In this document: positions 1 to 12,500 of the stretch, in pieces | Position numbering within the stretch: position 1 is the first letter of the stretch | Layout of the letters: each line of letters opens with the position of its first letter | Assembly (NCBI GenBank): GCA_000181795.3 | Contig: CM012954.1 | Location: forward strand, 16,664,575-16,728,574 | Reading direction: 5' to 3' | DNA: 64,000 nt | Source of the DNA: Trichinella spiralis | Lineage: Eukaryota > Nematoda > Enoplea > Trichinellida > Trichinellidae | Notes under the pieces: generated by a model | What the model was told of the DNA's origin: nothing | The model's input: only the letters and a program-made list of their open reading frames with translations | Databases searched by the model: none | Program-made: the position numbers and the translations under genes

Positions 1-3000
1 TCTTCTCCGGTACTAGGAGCTTGCCGTTGACGATCACATCCCGCATGCAGCCGACAAAATTTCCCACGTCAGGATAGTAGGGATGCTGTTTTTCCAACGG
101 CGTGCCGCCGAACTTTGTGCTCGCCACTGCGCTGGCCAGCAGTCCACCCTCGGACGGCAGGCGCTTCAAATGCACATCACCAGTGGTCGAGCGTTCCAAG
201 CGCAGCTGCATCGAATTTGCATGCCAGTTAAGCGAGAGTCGATTCCACGAACCGTCGTTGACTTTTTGCTCAATTCGGAGCCGCTTGCCGGACCAGAGTG
301 CTTGAATTTGTCCATCCAAGAGCAAGACTTGAAAAATGTTCGAATTGAACAAATCGTCGCCGAAAACGAGAAAACCGCTTTCCAAGGTGGTTCTGAATTC
401 CAATTCGAGCTGATAAGTTGCCGTTTCTGTGTGATTGTTGCTGGTGATGTCGACCATCATCGACTGACCAGAAAAAGACGCCACTGTCGACTGGGAGCAG
501 CTCGGCATGGAGGTGTATCCGGGCGCGCATTCACATTGGGCTCGCTGTTTCTCAGCTCGACTGTCCCAAGTGACCGTGCAAATTTGACGATCCCCACAAC
601 GGTAATCGTCACAGGCGTTCAGTCGGATTGAGCAGTTCTTAGCCGCATATCCGGGCTTGCATTCACAGTGGTAGTTGCCGTGTTGATTCACACAATCGAC
701 GCTGAACTGCACGGGACAGTAGTCGTCTCGGTGGTCGCACTCGTCCAAATCTTGCTCACAAAGCAAGCCCTGGAACCCCGGCCCGCAGACACAACTTTGG
801 GTCGATTCGTCGCAGAGACCGTCGTTCTGGCAGGGGTTGTAGAAGCAAAAGTTTGAAGTTGGCTTTAGGCGAATGGCAAGTTTGGGAGCGAAAAATTCAC
901 AAAAACTTCCATAATAGTCAGGCAAGCATTTGCAGCCGACGCCAACCGCATTTCCGGGCATTTTTATGCAAGTGCCGTTGTTCAAGCACGGTATGTTGTT
1001 GCAGGACAGTTCAATTTCGCACCACTTGCCTCCGTATCCTTTTGGACAAGCGCAACGACTGCCTTTGTCCGCTTCAACTTTGCAAACGCCTCCGTTGAAA
1101 CATTTGCCACTGTTGCTGCAAGAAGTTTTCTCCGGATCATCGGCCAGTGGTGATGATGTAGATTTTTTGCCAAACGCTGCTGCTGAGTCGATTTCGCAAA
1201 ATTTTCCCGCATACCGATCTGAACAAACACAACGAAAACCCTCCTCTTGTTCAATGCACAGGCCATCGTTTTGACAAGTTCCATTTTGGCAATAATGCTG
1301 AATCTTTTCCACGCAATTGTGGCCGGTCCATCCTGGCTCGCAGTTGCACGTGTACGATCCGTGAGTGTTTGTACAATTTCCTCGGCCGCAAGGTCTACAA
1401 CACGGTTAAAAGTAAATTATCAAAACAAACCAACTAGTACTACTGTACTCCAGTGTACCTGATTGTCAAACATTCGTTAACGTCAAATTGGCAAAACGGA
1501 CCGTCAAATTGTGCTAGACAACGGCAACTGGATACTGGATTTCCCTTGACGCAGGTTCCGCCGTTCATGCACAAATCTATCGAACAATCAGAACCCAACG
1601 GCACGTTGCAACTGATACCAGCGAATCCTTTTGGACAAATGCACCGAATTTCATCTTGAAACTTCTCACACAAATGTCCATCAGGACAAGTGTTCGGCGG
1701 ACAATCGACTGTAACAAAATCCAACTAAAATGCAATAAAAATCAGAAAATGAAGCAAAATCGTAATTATAATAAAAACAAACAAATTCCATACTTGACAT
1801 AGTAAACCTGAATAGCCGTGCTGACAGTTGCAAGTGGCGGTTCGATCGTCATCATTGTCGATGACAACGCATGTTCCGTTGTTCAAACAAGGATCCAAGT
1901 TGCAGTCTTTTGGCACGCACTTTCCTGGTGTGCCTGAAGAAGAAAAGCAAAAAGTGTAGCTTTTTTCCAATGGAAAACAACAAAACACCGTACCTTCACT
2001 TCCTGGACGACAAACACAAGAACCGGCACGACAGACAGAGTCGCCGGTGCAAGCAGTTTCGCATTTGGATTCAATTTCACAATAGTCACCAGAAAAATTA
2101 TCCAAACAATGACAACCAAAAATCACTTCGCCATAACTGTCCTATAGAGCATTTAATGATAACAAAACGACAGTATACAGAACAAATGAAGCTTTTGTAC
2201 TTGACTGATCACGTGGCAAGTGCCGCCGTTGACGCAATAATCTGCGGGACACTTTCCTGAACGTATTTCACATCGTGAACCCTCAAAACCATCCGGACAG
2301 ATGCATTTCAATATTGTACCATTCGCAGCTCGACAACTCGCATCGTTCAAACAATGGTGCACACATTCCGACGGTGGTAATACAATTCCTGAACATGAAT
2401 AACGCTGAGTAAAAATCATATATATTTGAAAGAAGAGAACAAATTTTAATTTCAACGTGGGAAATTGGTTTCTTTTTTTTTGAAAACATTTCATCTGAGT
2501 AAAACATTTCCGCATTCTTGGAAAACAAGTGAAGAAGTTGAGCAGAGAATGAAAAAAAACTAAATTAACAAAATGGCGAGACAATTTCAAAAAGAGAGAA
2601 GCTGAACAAAATTAATAATAATAATAATAATAATCACATTAAGCTGTCAGCGGAAGTTGTTTAAATGAAGTGAAATTCCGCCCAACCGTGAAAAAAACGC
2701 AGTTGTAAAATGTTAGCTTCACACGATGCAAAAACAACCACCTCGGATGAAAAAGCAAATTGATAGAATAATACACAACATAGAAGCATTCGAACAGGAA
2801 ATGATTCAGAAGCACAAATCGACAACAGAATTTGTTGGTCATCTTTTTTTCAATGCAACAAAATAAAAAAGAAAAAAAATAATAACGTTCACAATTCAGA
2901 TGAAACGAATGAACAAATATGAATAGATAATATTGCAAGGGAGACGGGATATGGTAGAAATGAGGAAACAATGCACAGCGTGGAAAAGCGAAGAAGTAAT

Positions 3001-3288
3001 ATGAGCAAGCGACGAATTTTAACATTAAAATATGAAAAGATTAAAAAAAAGTTCTTTTATTTCAACCCCACCCATGCCGACTATAATCAAATTCAAAACG
3101 ACAGACAAATTTTTGAAAAAAAAACTAATAATAATTTAAATAATTTTATTTTAAATTAAATAAATTGCATTAAAAACAATAAATAAATTAAATAAATGCT
3201 TACCGATAGATGCGGTTGCGACTGAAGTTTGAATTGACGACGATAAAAAGCAACAAACAAAAAACAGTTGCCACCGTATGGCCAACAT
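1..3288 (-). CDS. EGF-repeat/laminin-G protein, Crumbs-like (3' end beyond left edge)
   Basis: A secreted or single-pass membrane protein of the Crumbs/eyes-shut style; such proteins act in epithelial polarity or as extracellular matrix. Exon 1 (3288-3204) starts at ATG and encodes a signal peptide (MLAIRWQLFFVCCFLSSS). After a phase-1 intron the next exon begins at 2388. I count about 13 EGF modules, two of them calcium-binding type (DVNECLT at about 1480; DLDECDH at about 740). A laminin G domain follows at about 510-1, ending near GCMRDVIVNGKLL, and the reading frame is open at the left edge. Verified junctions include 2141-1994 as one exon and the splice that joins ECLTI to RPCGRGNC. No leucine-rich repeats precede the EGFs, which argues against Slit. 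The architecture is certain; the name is only probable, because the rest of the protein is out of view. Confidence 0.8.
2611..2634. repeat. (AAT)n microsatellite in intron 1 of the EGF/laminin-G gene
   Basis: About eight copies of AAT lie within the roughly 815-base first intron. Confidence 0.9.
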
Positions 3289-5261
3289 TTTGCCTTTTGG
3301 TCAAGGCGAGTAGAAATTTGAATTGCCGAACAAAATATAAAATTCAAATTCTACAAAAAAAATAAAATAAATTTGAATAAAAATCGATTTCGAAAATGAT
3401 TCAACAAGTGATCAGAGAAAGCGTTGTGGTGGTGGTAGTCGAGACGACGACGACAACGACGAGTGTACAACGGCGACTGTACCTTTCAGTTCAGCCCTGT
3501 TGCTCTCTCTGTACGCGAATGAAATGCGTGCCACGGTCGGCTGCTGTCCGACGACCGCAGCGACCTCTGGTGTCCGGTTCCAATGGAGAACACGGACCGT
3601 TGTTGTCAACTGCTGGTCAATGGGATGGAAAACAGACGGACAGTGGGCTAGACAAAACAACACTACAGACAGACACGAAAAGAATTGGGGGGAGGGAAAA
3701 AAGCCTCACTCGGACAAGCTCCACTGACCAGATGACCTCTGAGGGTCATCGACGACAACGATGATGATTTTTTTTCCAACCGAAAATTGATACGATCATT
3801 TTATAAAGAAAATCAACTGGTTCAATTATTGTCGTAACAAGAGAATAATTTAAATGGAAATTATAAAAATAATCAACACAAACAAACAATTGGAAAAAAA
3901 AATTTCCATCGTCAGCCACACTGACCCAAGGACAGAGACACGACACGGACAGTGGCGCTGTTGTCGCTCGTGATCCACTTGATATGTGATATCATTTTTC
4001 CATTCGAACGAAATGTCCTACTGTGTTTTTGTTTTTTGTTTTTCAAAACAAAAGTATAATCAAGGGCAAATTTCCCATATTTTACCACTTCATCCTTCTT
4101 CCACCATATTCAGTCGTGGATAATTGTTTCAAAAATTTGCATAATGATAATCAATCGAAAGAGTATGCAAAAAAGCGAAAACAAAAAAAAATTATATTTC
4201 AGAAGTGATATTTTGAACATGTAGAAAAAGAAAAAATTCCAAGAAAAGATGGAAATTTTGATTTTTACGAAACAGAAACTTTTCATTATGATAGCAACTT
4301 TTGCAATATCCACAGTATGCACATCTTTGTTGTTGTTGTTGTTGTTTCATTGGAATTCAAAAAAAACAGTTGACAACAACATGTGTTATCCAGAATAGAA
4401 ATTTAATGAATGAAGAATATATTGATTTTCTCTTCTTCTTCTTCTTTTTTGTTACCCCCCCCCCCAAAAAAAAATATTTTGCAAAAAATATTCAAATATC
4501 ATAAATTGAAATTTTGAAAAGTTGAAAAAAAAACCAAACACTGACCAATTCCAGCGGAAATGCAAGGCCAATGCTGTGATCAAATCGACCAGATGCTGTG
4601 TGCGAAATGAAGCAGCAATTTCATTCACTGCCAGTGAAGCCAGCAGGTGACCAGAGAACCAACAGCCCACTTCCGGCAACGAAACGAACAAGCGCCTGTC
4701 ACCGATGGCAACAGCAATAAAAAAAGCCACCAAATAATGGTAATAATAATAATTATTACTATACATTGGTCATTTTATATTCACAATATGCAATTTTTTT
4801 ACCATGTCAACTGTGACTGAGAAAATCACAAACAAATAAATGATTGTCAATATTGAAACTGCGATTGTGTTGACTGAAACAAAAAAGATTTCCCTGATTC
4901 ACGTTCATCTATTTATTTACACTGTATTTTAATTTTATTGAGTGGTGGGGTCGACAAAATTAAACTTTACCCAAAAAAGAATGCAAAACATCACATTTTA
5001 AAAAATATTTTATTTCATGAACGCTTCAGAAAATAGCAAAAAATAATACGACCGGTCACGTTAAGTTCGACATGAGCAAAATGTAAATGCTGAACGGTAT
5101 AATGATGATAATAATAAAATGTCATCATATAAAATATACATGCCAATTTTAGATATAAATAATATAGATGGAAAAGATTATAAAGCAACAATTTTTAAAT
5201 TTTATATATGAAAAAAGTGATAATCATCATGTCACCCTAACGGACCCTGTGATATAATTTC
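3289..5261. other. Intergenic/upstream region with two GC-richer blocks
   Basis: This is the space between the start of the EGF/laminin-G gene and the stop of eIF4A, both on (-). Two blocks stand out from the AT-rich background: 3410-3760 (CGACGA-type low complexity, with a small ATGACC/GGTCAT hairpin at 3732-3749) and 4545-4720. The second is flanked on the minus strand by an AG acceptor-like site near 4690 and a GT near 4550. Both could be 5' UTR exons of the EGF/laminin-G gene. Reading frames are open here but match no family I know, so I do not call a protein. The eIF4A 3' UTR occupies the right end. Confidence 0.5.
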
Positions 5262-8011
5262 TCATTTCAAAAACTTTTCAATATCCGCCGGCATCTGGCG
5301 AATATTGGTGTGGTAAAATTCCTCAATGTCTTTCATCATTCGTTTATCGTTTTCAGTAACAAAATTGATCGCCACTCCCACGCGACCGAATCGTCCGCTA
5401 CGACCAATGCTGTTGACAAGAAAAAAAAGATTATTATAAAAAATACAAAACAAAACAAATACAATACTGCTGGCTGCTCATACCGATGAATGTAATTTTC
5501 TCGATTGTGCGGAATATCGTAATTAATCACAATCGAAACCTGCTGGATATCAATACCACGCGCCAACAAATCCGTGGAAATCAACACACGACTAGATCCA
5601 GTACGAAACTGTTGCATGATCACGTCCCGATCTTGCTGAGTCATGTCACCATGCTAAGAGAAAGAGAGAAAAATCAAAATTTCAAAATTCAACAAATCAA
5701 CAAGTACAACAATAAAAGCAACCAACAACTGTTTAGTTTACCATGCAAGTCACAGTAAATTTGCGATCAGTCAATTCGCGAGCTAATTTTTCCACCTTCT
5801 GGCGAGAGTTACAAAAGATAACAGCCTTGCTGATGCTTAAAGTAGTGTAGATGTCACACAATGTATCTAATTTCCATTCCTTAAAAAAGAAAAAATGCAA
5901 CTCAATATTATTATTTTTATAACATAAAAAAAGTTCATTACTTCGCGACCAACTTCAATGTAAAACTGACGAATACCATCCAACGTTAGTTCCTCTTTTC
6001 GAACCAATATCCGAACCGGATTATTCATAAACTTGGTAGTCACTTGAAGCACCTCGTCTGGCATAGTGGCAGACAACAAAACAACCTAAAAACAGTGAAC
6101 TTCAAAAATAACCACAAAACCAATTAGCAAGAACATTCCAAATACCTGAACATCAGCAGGCATAAACTCAAAAACCTCGTGTATTTGTTGCTTAAAACCA
6201 CGAGAGAGCATTTCGTCTGCTTCATCCAAAACGAACGTCTTTATACCCTTAGTTTCTACAAAATACATTTATTTAGTTTAAAAGTGAAATCTAATTCAAA
6301 AATTACATATATCAACTTTCATATAATTAAAGAAAACGCATGTCAGTGGCAAATTGAGATGGTTTTGTAAAATCCCTCTCACCCATGCCAACTTATACTT
6401 TACTTCCAAATGACGACCAGGACAGAATAGTACCATCAACCTGGTGCTTTGTGGAAGAGCAAAAAAATTTCATTTTGTTACTTACGGAGATGATGTCCTC
6501 GAATCATATCCAACACGCGGCCAGGAGTCCCCACCGCAACGTGACAGCCTTGCCCAAGTTTTTCTCTGTTTGTTGCAACACTCGTACCACCGATACAGGT
6601 AAGAACCTTGACGCCCATGTGGTCTCCAAGTGCAAGGATAACTTTCTGGATCTAAAAGCAAAATCATAAATGCAAGGACGTCTGATATAATCAACTAATA
6701 CCAATACACAATGAAATCAACAGCGAGTTGAAAAAAATATTGGAATTAATTTGTTAATTAAGAAAACAATTATGGCACTACAGTTTATGTTTAAAAACAA
6801 AAAATTTTTAATCAACAAAAGCGTTTTTATAAAATTAAAGAAAATCATGTACAAAAATCTACAGTAAACCAAATCATTCACAACTTTAAATACTTAACCC
6901 CCAGTATTAAAATAATGACAAACATTATTTTGAAAAAACATTTCCAAAAAATTATAAAACTAATATCAAACGTCAGTCTGTTTTTTCAAAAACTTAATGT
7001 GATAAAGTTGTAGATACTTAAAATTTTTAAGGACTATTATTCATTTAAACATTATCCTAAACAGTAAAAAATTTACGACAGAACATAAAAAAACAATTTT
7101 GAGAATGTGCACATTCATACTACCGAAAACATTTTAATTCATAAAGTTTACCTGCTGAGCCAGTTCTCGCGTTGGTGCCATTACCAAAGCCTGACAGTCG
7201 TTGAAATCTGTGTTTATCTGCTGCAGTAGGCCGATGGCAAATGTGGCAGTTTTGCCAGTTCCAGATTGCGCTTGCGCAATCACATCTCGACCTGAAACAA
7301 AAACATCATTATTAACAAAACAATATGTTAAACATTTTATAGCTCTATTCTACTAAAATACGTCTAATTAACTACCACGAAACAGTTAATGAACAGAAGA
7401 AAACCGGATACTAAATGTGTGACACACTGAACTGTACTAAAGTATTTAACTTCCTTCATGAAAGTAACTTAAATTTCATGCCACGATTCTACAGATAAAA
7501 ATAAGCTGTTTGATGGTTTAATAAACTGTTAATAATCGATTCAATTACAAAACTCAAAAATATGAAATCAACCTAAAAGTTCGGCTTTATCGAAAAAAAT
7601 ATAAACAAAGACAAAATTGAATAACATACAAAAGAAAACCTACGTTGACAACACGGTACAATAGCTAGCTGCTGAATAACGGATGGCTTTTCGAAACCAT
7701 ACGCGAACACTCCGCGAAGTAGTTCTTCTCGTAAGCCCATCTTTTCAAAACTGTTCACCATTTCCGTGTAATTAGTCTATGAAAATTGAAAATAACATTT
7801 CAATTTAGTCGAATAAGTAACTAACTCACTTCCAAGTTGTGCTGAGAAGCTAAGTTCTCAGCTGCATGTCGACCATCTTCCCGTTGTTCGTTGTTGTTGG
7901 TTTCGGAACCGACATGCATTGACTGGTACCTGAGTAAAAACCACTCGTGTAAGAATAAAAATTATTAAAATACAAAAATAACCATTACATATCTCTTTCA
8001 TTGGAACTCAT
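5262..8011 (-). CDS. EIF4A: Eukaryotic initiation factor 4A (DEAD-box RNA helicase)
   Basis: ATP-dependent RNA helicase of the cap-binding eIF4F complex that unwinds mRNA 5' leaders. ATG is at 8011 in a 23-base first exon (MSSNERD) that joins in phase 2 to [11 protein letters not shown]. Helicase motifs follow in order: Q motif ([11 protein letters not shown], about 7690), AQSGTGKT (about 7270), PTRELAQQ (about 7160), [10 protein letters not shown] (about 6510), VLDEADEM (about 6215), [10 protein letters not shown] (split by an intron near 6080), [10 protein letters not shown] (about 5550) and [11 protein letters not shown] (split by an intron near 5415). It ends IEKFLK-TGA at 5262. The LLARGID motif and SATMP fit eIF4A1/2 rather than eIF4A-III, which has WARGLD. 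Several introns are short, but those at 6700-7150 and 7300-7620 are longer. No abnormality was seen. Confidence 0.95.
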
Positions 8012-8877
8012 ATTCGACAAACGTGTCACAACGACAGCACAATCAAACAATGACAACGCAACAAAAGTAAAAGATAAACAGGCAAACAAGGTTTACTGTA
8101 TCTCATAACAAAAACAATAAAAAAATTTCTTTCATTTTTTTAGTTTAAATGTACTTAAAAATTTTTAATTAAACTATTTTAAAACACAGAGTAAATTTTA
8201 AATTTAAAATTGTTTGGCCTTAAAACATCGAAACAAAGCATGTGTAGCATAGATTAAAAAATTCAATGTTCATAAGAGAATATCTTTAAAATAAGGAAAA
8301 AATGTTTATACTATGGATAATAATATTTAAAATAAATTTAAAATAAAAAATTTAAATTAATTGCTTCTGTAATAAATGATTACAAAACTACTTTACAATA
8401 ATTGTTCCTACTGTATATGTAAAGTGCTCATTAAAAAAGTTATTAAGATAAATAAAAATAAATATTTTTAATAACTTATAATTATAATAATGTTTTAAGT
8501 TATTATTAATTTATAAAATCCTATTTTAAATATTTGTACCTAATGCATGTGGCATTGCTACAGTAGCATAAAATATTATAGACAGACGTTGTAAATGTTA
8601 ATTATTACGTTATAATGTAATGTTTATGCTAATTATTCTTCTGTTCAATGATATGAAATATTTTAAACGTTTTGAAATTTGAATATAAATTTCTGTGAAA
8701 CTTTTATAAAAACAGAAATAATATCTTTTTAAATAACTATATCTGTTCATTGAAAACTTTTCATTATCTTTTTTTTAACTTCTGTGAAAAAAATCCAACC
8801 AAATCTATGATATATTATTACGGTTAAGAGTAACAATACATTTTCATAAAATTTGTCATTCATCATTATTATTGTGT

Positions 8878-8986
8878 AACGAGCCGCTCCCTCGAGCAGG
8901 CTCGTTCGCTTCCCCCACCGTGTTATTGGCGCATTCGCCGCTAAACGGGACGGGCTGGTATTGACCGGCGGGGTTCCCTTTTTTTT
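8878..8986 (+). ncRNA. Candidate structured small RNA ending in T8 (hypothetical)
   Basis: Three hairpins follow one another on the plus strand. Hairpin 1: 8878-8889 pairs with 8894-8906 as a 12-bp stem with one bulged A at 8898 and a 4-base loop. Hairpin 2: GGCG-CATT-CGCC, 8928-8939. Hairpin 3: GCTGGT-ATTG-ACCGGC, 8954-8969, enclosed by GGGA (8947-8950) pairing with TCCC (8975-8978). A run of eight T (8979-8986) follows at once, as at an RNA polymerase III terminator. The block is GC-rich between AT-rich flanks. I recognise no known family (not tRNA, 5S, U6, SRP or 7SK), and no clear promoter element is visible. The minus strand also has a short open frame here (MASGERESEKK..., ending at 8856), so a small protein is the competing reading. 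Confidence 0.3.
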
Positions 8987-9511
8987 CCGATTCGCGCTCT
9001 CCTGATGCCATTATAACAATCAAAAAACAGTCAATAAGTATAGTTTTTATTGGCAACTGCGAGCAAGGATCGCCGACGATGCTTTACAGCAAGCCTCTTC
9101 AGCACACACAACAACGACCACACACACGTACTCCACTGTACTACGCACCACTGTACTCCACCTCTGATCTTCAAGTCCAAATCTGCTTATGGTAGCTTCA
9201 CCTTTCTTCCGCTTCGTTGTCTGGAGAAATAGAGTTGTCAGCTCGATTCGCGTCCGCTACAATTGTATAGCTGAAAATAAACAAAAAATAGTTCCTAATC
9301 AATTATTGAATGTTATGTTCAAAACACTCGTTTCTTGAAAGTCTAAGTTTTTATCATTTATCAACCATTATTACAAGCCTTCGTTTTCCACTGACACTTT
9401 TCAAAAGCAACGTGTATGCATGAAACAGAATAAAATATTGAAGTTTTGCTCTGATGATCATTAATTTGTTTGTTTCTTCATAATAATAATAATATAAACA
9501 TATTAAACTGT

Positions 9512-9517
9512 TTTATT
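9512..9517 (-). terminator. Likely poly(A) signal AATAAA of VPS15
   Basis: AATAAA on the minus strand, about 72 bases past the VPS15 stop codon. Confidence 0.45.
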
Positions 9518-9588
9518 TGTTGTAAATTAAAAGAAAAGGGAAAATTTGAGCAAACATAAAATGTATTCGATGATTATTATTCATCTAG

Positions 9589-12500
9589 TCAAGACCAAAT
9601 TTTGATCAATCCATCGGACGATGACGAAAGCATCATCCAATTCTTGGCACGACAAATTTTCACATCAGTCACACAATCATGATGAGCAGTGTTGACTTGT
9701 ACATCGACTCTAGGTTTAGCGCCTGATTCATCGGTTAAACTGGAGGAGCCAGCCAGAGAGGAGTAGACGTTCATACCGTCAATTATTTGTCGTCTATAAT
9801 ATAAAAATTTTACATTTAAATATAAATAAATATCCATATATATATATATATATATATATGCTTACTTGAATACAGAATTTGGTTTAAAATCAAACGAAGA
9901 TATGACTGTACTTTCAGCGGTACTCTGCAAATTCCAATGTTGAATTGTTCCAGAATCATCACCTGCCAATATTGATCCCATCGAGTCTTCACTACCTCCA
10001 TATTGACAAAGTGTCAAAATCGGTCTGCGATCTGCACTGACCTGAGTCGGATATGACAATGGAGGTGTGTCAGATGTCCAAATGACGTTCGTCCGGCAAG
10101 ACGTTTCCAAATCCCATTCTGACACTTCGTCGTGATGCAGGTAAGTTGCAAAAATTCTCGAACGACATCCGTCTGATGTGTACAAATGTGCAACGGGTAA
10201 ATTTGCAGGATGCTTGAATTCGTTGACGTTCAACTCAAAGCGAACATCCCAAAGTATGAAATAACCCGATTCAGTACCGACAACAACCCAGTTGCCATTT
10301 TGTTCATCAACGCACATACTGGTCACTACCCCTTTCTGACAAGGATTGGTCACATTCCATACTGGTCTCGATACTCGAGTATCAAAGCCCAACAATTGTC
10401 CGTGATGAGTCAAGCCGATCATTCTCAAACAGTTTCCTGAAGAGTAGTAAATTTGTTTACGCTTATGCAATAATAATAAAATTGAAAATTTTCAAATGAA
10501 CATATACCTTCACTAGTAGTCCACAAATCTATAATGTAATCATCGCGCTGTTGATAAGAAACGCACGGATTGAAAACTGGAACTTCTGAACCACAAGTTT
10601 CCAATCTTGGAATGGAAAAAAATATTAATCAATACACATTCACTTCATTTCTCAACCATGTACCTAATCAAACGCAAATATCCATCGTCGGAACTGCAGG
10701 CCAAAAAATTTTCGACAAAATTTACACAAGTCATTTTTCCATCTGTATAACACAAATTTTATTACTATTATTTTATCTTTGTCGCAAGTAAATTTTAAAT
10801 ATATTTGTTTCTTTTTCACACCTACCAAATTCCTTGAAAGTACACAAGCTTCGATGAGCCATGTTCCGACCAATCAGTTGCTTCACATCCCAAAGTTTCA
10901 AAGTACGATCTGAACTAATGCTGACAAAATATCGCCCACTGTAGTCGACCGCCAACCTTCAATAGAAACTTGAAAACGAGAACAACAATCAATTAGCGTA
11001 TCGACAAACTTGTTCACACTTCCAGTGTGTTCACGCAACTCAACCAGAAGATCGCCTCGGGGCTTCCAGGCAGCCGACGGAACCGCAACCTTACGGGGGT
11101 GGGGTGAGTTGGTTCCATTGCGCACGTCGACTGAACACAACGCGTGCCTGGACCACAGATCACGCTGCCATTCGATGTATTTCTCCAATTGAAGCTTGCA
11201 AACGGCCACTTCCACACAACATTCCGCCGCAACCGGGTTCACCTCCACCGGCATGACAACACGCGAACCTTCGGCTTTGTCCTTTTCCACCGCGACGGGC
11301 ATTTCTTGGGGATTGGCGGCACCGTCGATCAACAACACCAACAAACTGTTGGAACTGCTGGCTTGGCTCAAACTGCCGTCGTCGTCCACACTTTCAGCGT
11401 TGGTCGCCTGCTTTGCACAACTGGTCACCACCTCCTCAATATCGTCGGACAGCGACAAGTCGGTATCGTCAAAATCCGATTCATCCTCAGTATCACGGTC
11501 CCAGTCTTCGTAGTCGCCGATGCTTTTGCAAAGACGACGACGTTCCACGGGTTTGGGGCTTTTGGCCTCTTCCGAACGATCAACGCTGACCGTCTCCAAC
11601 TTGGCATCCATATCTGGCGTCGAATCGCCGCTGTTCACACTGAGCTCCCCCTCCCAATCGTATTCAAACTTCGTCACTGAATCTCCCATAAGCACCGATG
11701 CTGACTTCTCCCACACGGAACCTGTAGACAATTGTTCTTCCAAATCCAGACAATTCTCCAAATTTTTCACTGACAATTCGATCAGTTCGTTGGTCAACTT
11801 TTCAATTTCATTCGTGTTGATCGTGATCTGCTCATTGGACGGCTCCAGGGTTGTATTTTCCGCAGAAGTCGCTACCTCCGCCTGAGCATTTTGTTCTTGA
11901 ATAAGCATAACATTGGGCAACTTTCCAAGGCCAAATTCCACTTCAGAAAAGTCGTCGGTTTCTGATTGGACAAAGCTTGCTTGCACTTGGCCCTGTTTCG
12001 CACACTGAGTTGAAGAAGCTTCTTCACGAATGACCACCGAACCGAACTGCTTGTAAACAGTTCCATCGTCTCCAAAATAGACCACACATTCGGAGCCGTT
12101 GTCGTCGGTTTCGACGTTCGACATTTGCATTTCCTTCCGAAAGTGGACATCCGCATCCGCATTAACTAAATCTCTCCAATTTGATTCCCAATCACTACTC
12201 GAACACGGCATCAAATCAAATTTTGAAGCCAATTTGGAAAACGATTTGCACAATTCCATTTTGTCCACCGAAGGCAACTCATCTATTTTCAATTGTCCAG
12301 AACCAATATTGGACTGCAATTTTTCGGCTCGTTCACCATTTCCGTCGGTTTCTTCTTCTGAAGCTTCTTGAACATAATCTATCGGCGCTATTATAGGACC
12401 CATCCTAAGAGCTTGCTCTTCTTCAACCTCTATATGACCGAACATTTGTCTCCATTCGATGTTCTAGAAATAAAAACTGATTTTTCAATAATAAATACAC

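Larger units (their letters stand above)
8012..9588. other. Intergenic region, AT-rich except for a GC island at about 8878-9240
   Basis: This lies upstream of eIF4A and downstream of VPS15, both on (-). Positions 8020-8870 are extremely AT-rich with no coding signal. The sequence then switches abruptly to a GC-rich, CpG-containing block (see the ncRNA candidate at 8878-8986). The block continues less strongly to 9240, where a minus-strand GTGAAG donor-like site near 9205 could mark a distal 5' UTR exon of eIF4A. The right end holds the VPS15 3' UTR. Confidence 0.5.

Noticed and set aside
11144-11680. 178-residue plus-strand frame inside VPS15
   Set aside because: It is a mirror frame of the GC-richer VPS15 linker exon, whose minus-strand frame (515 codons) is longer and continuous with flanking VPS15 homology.
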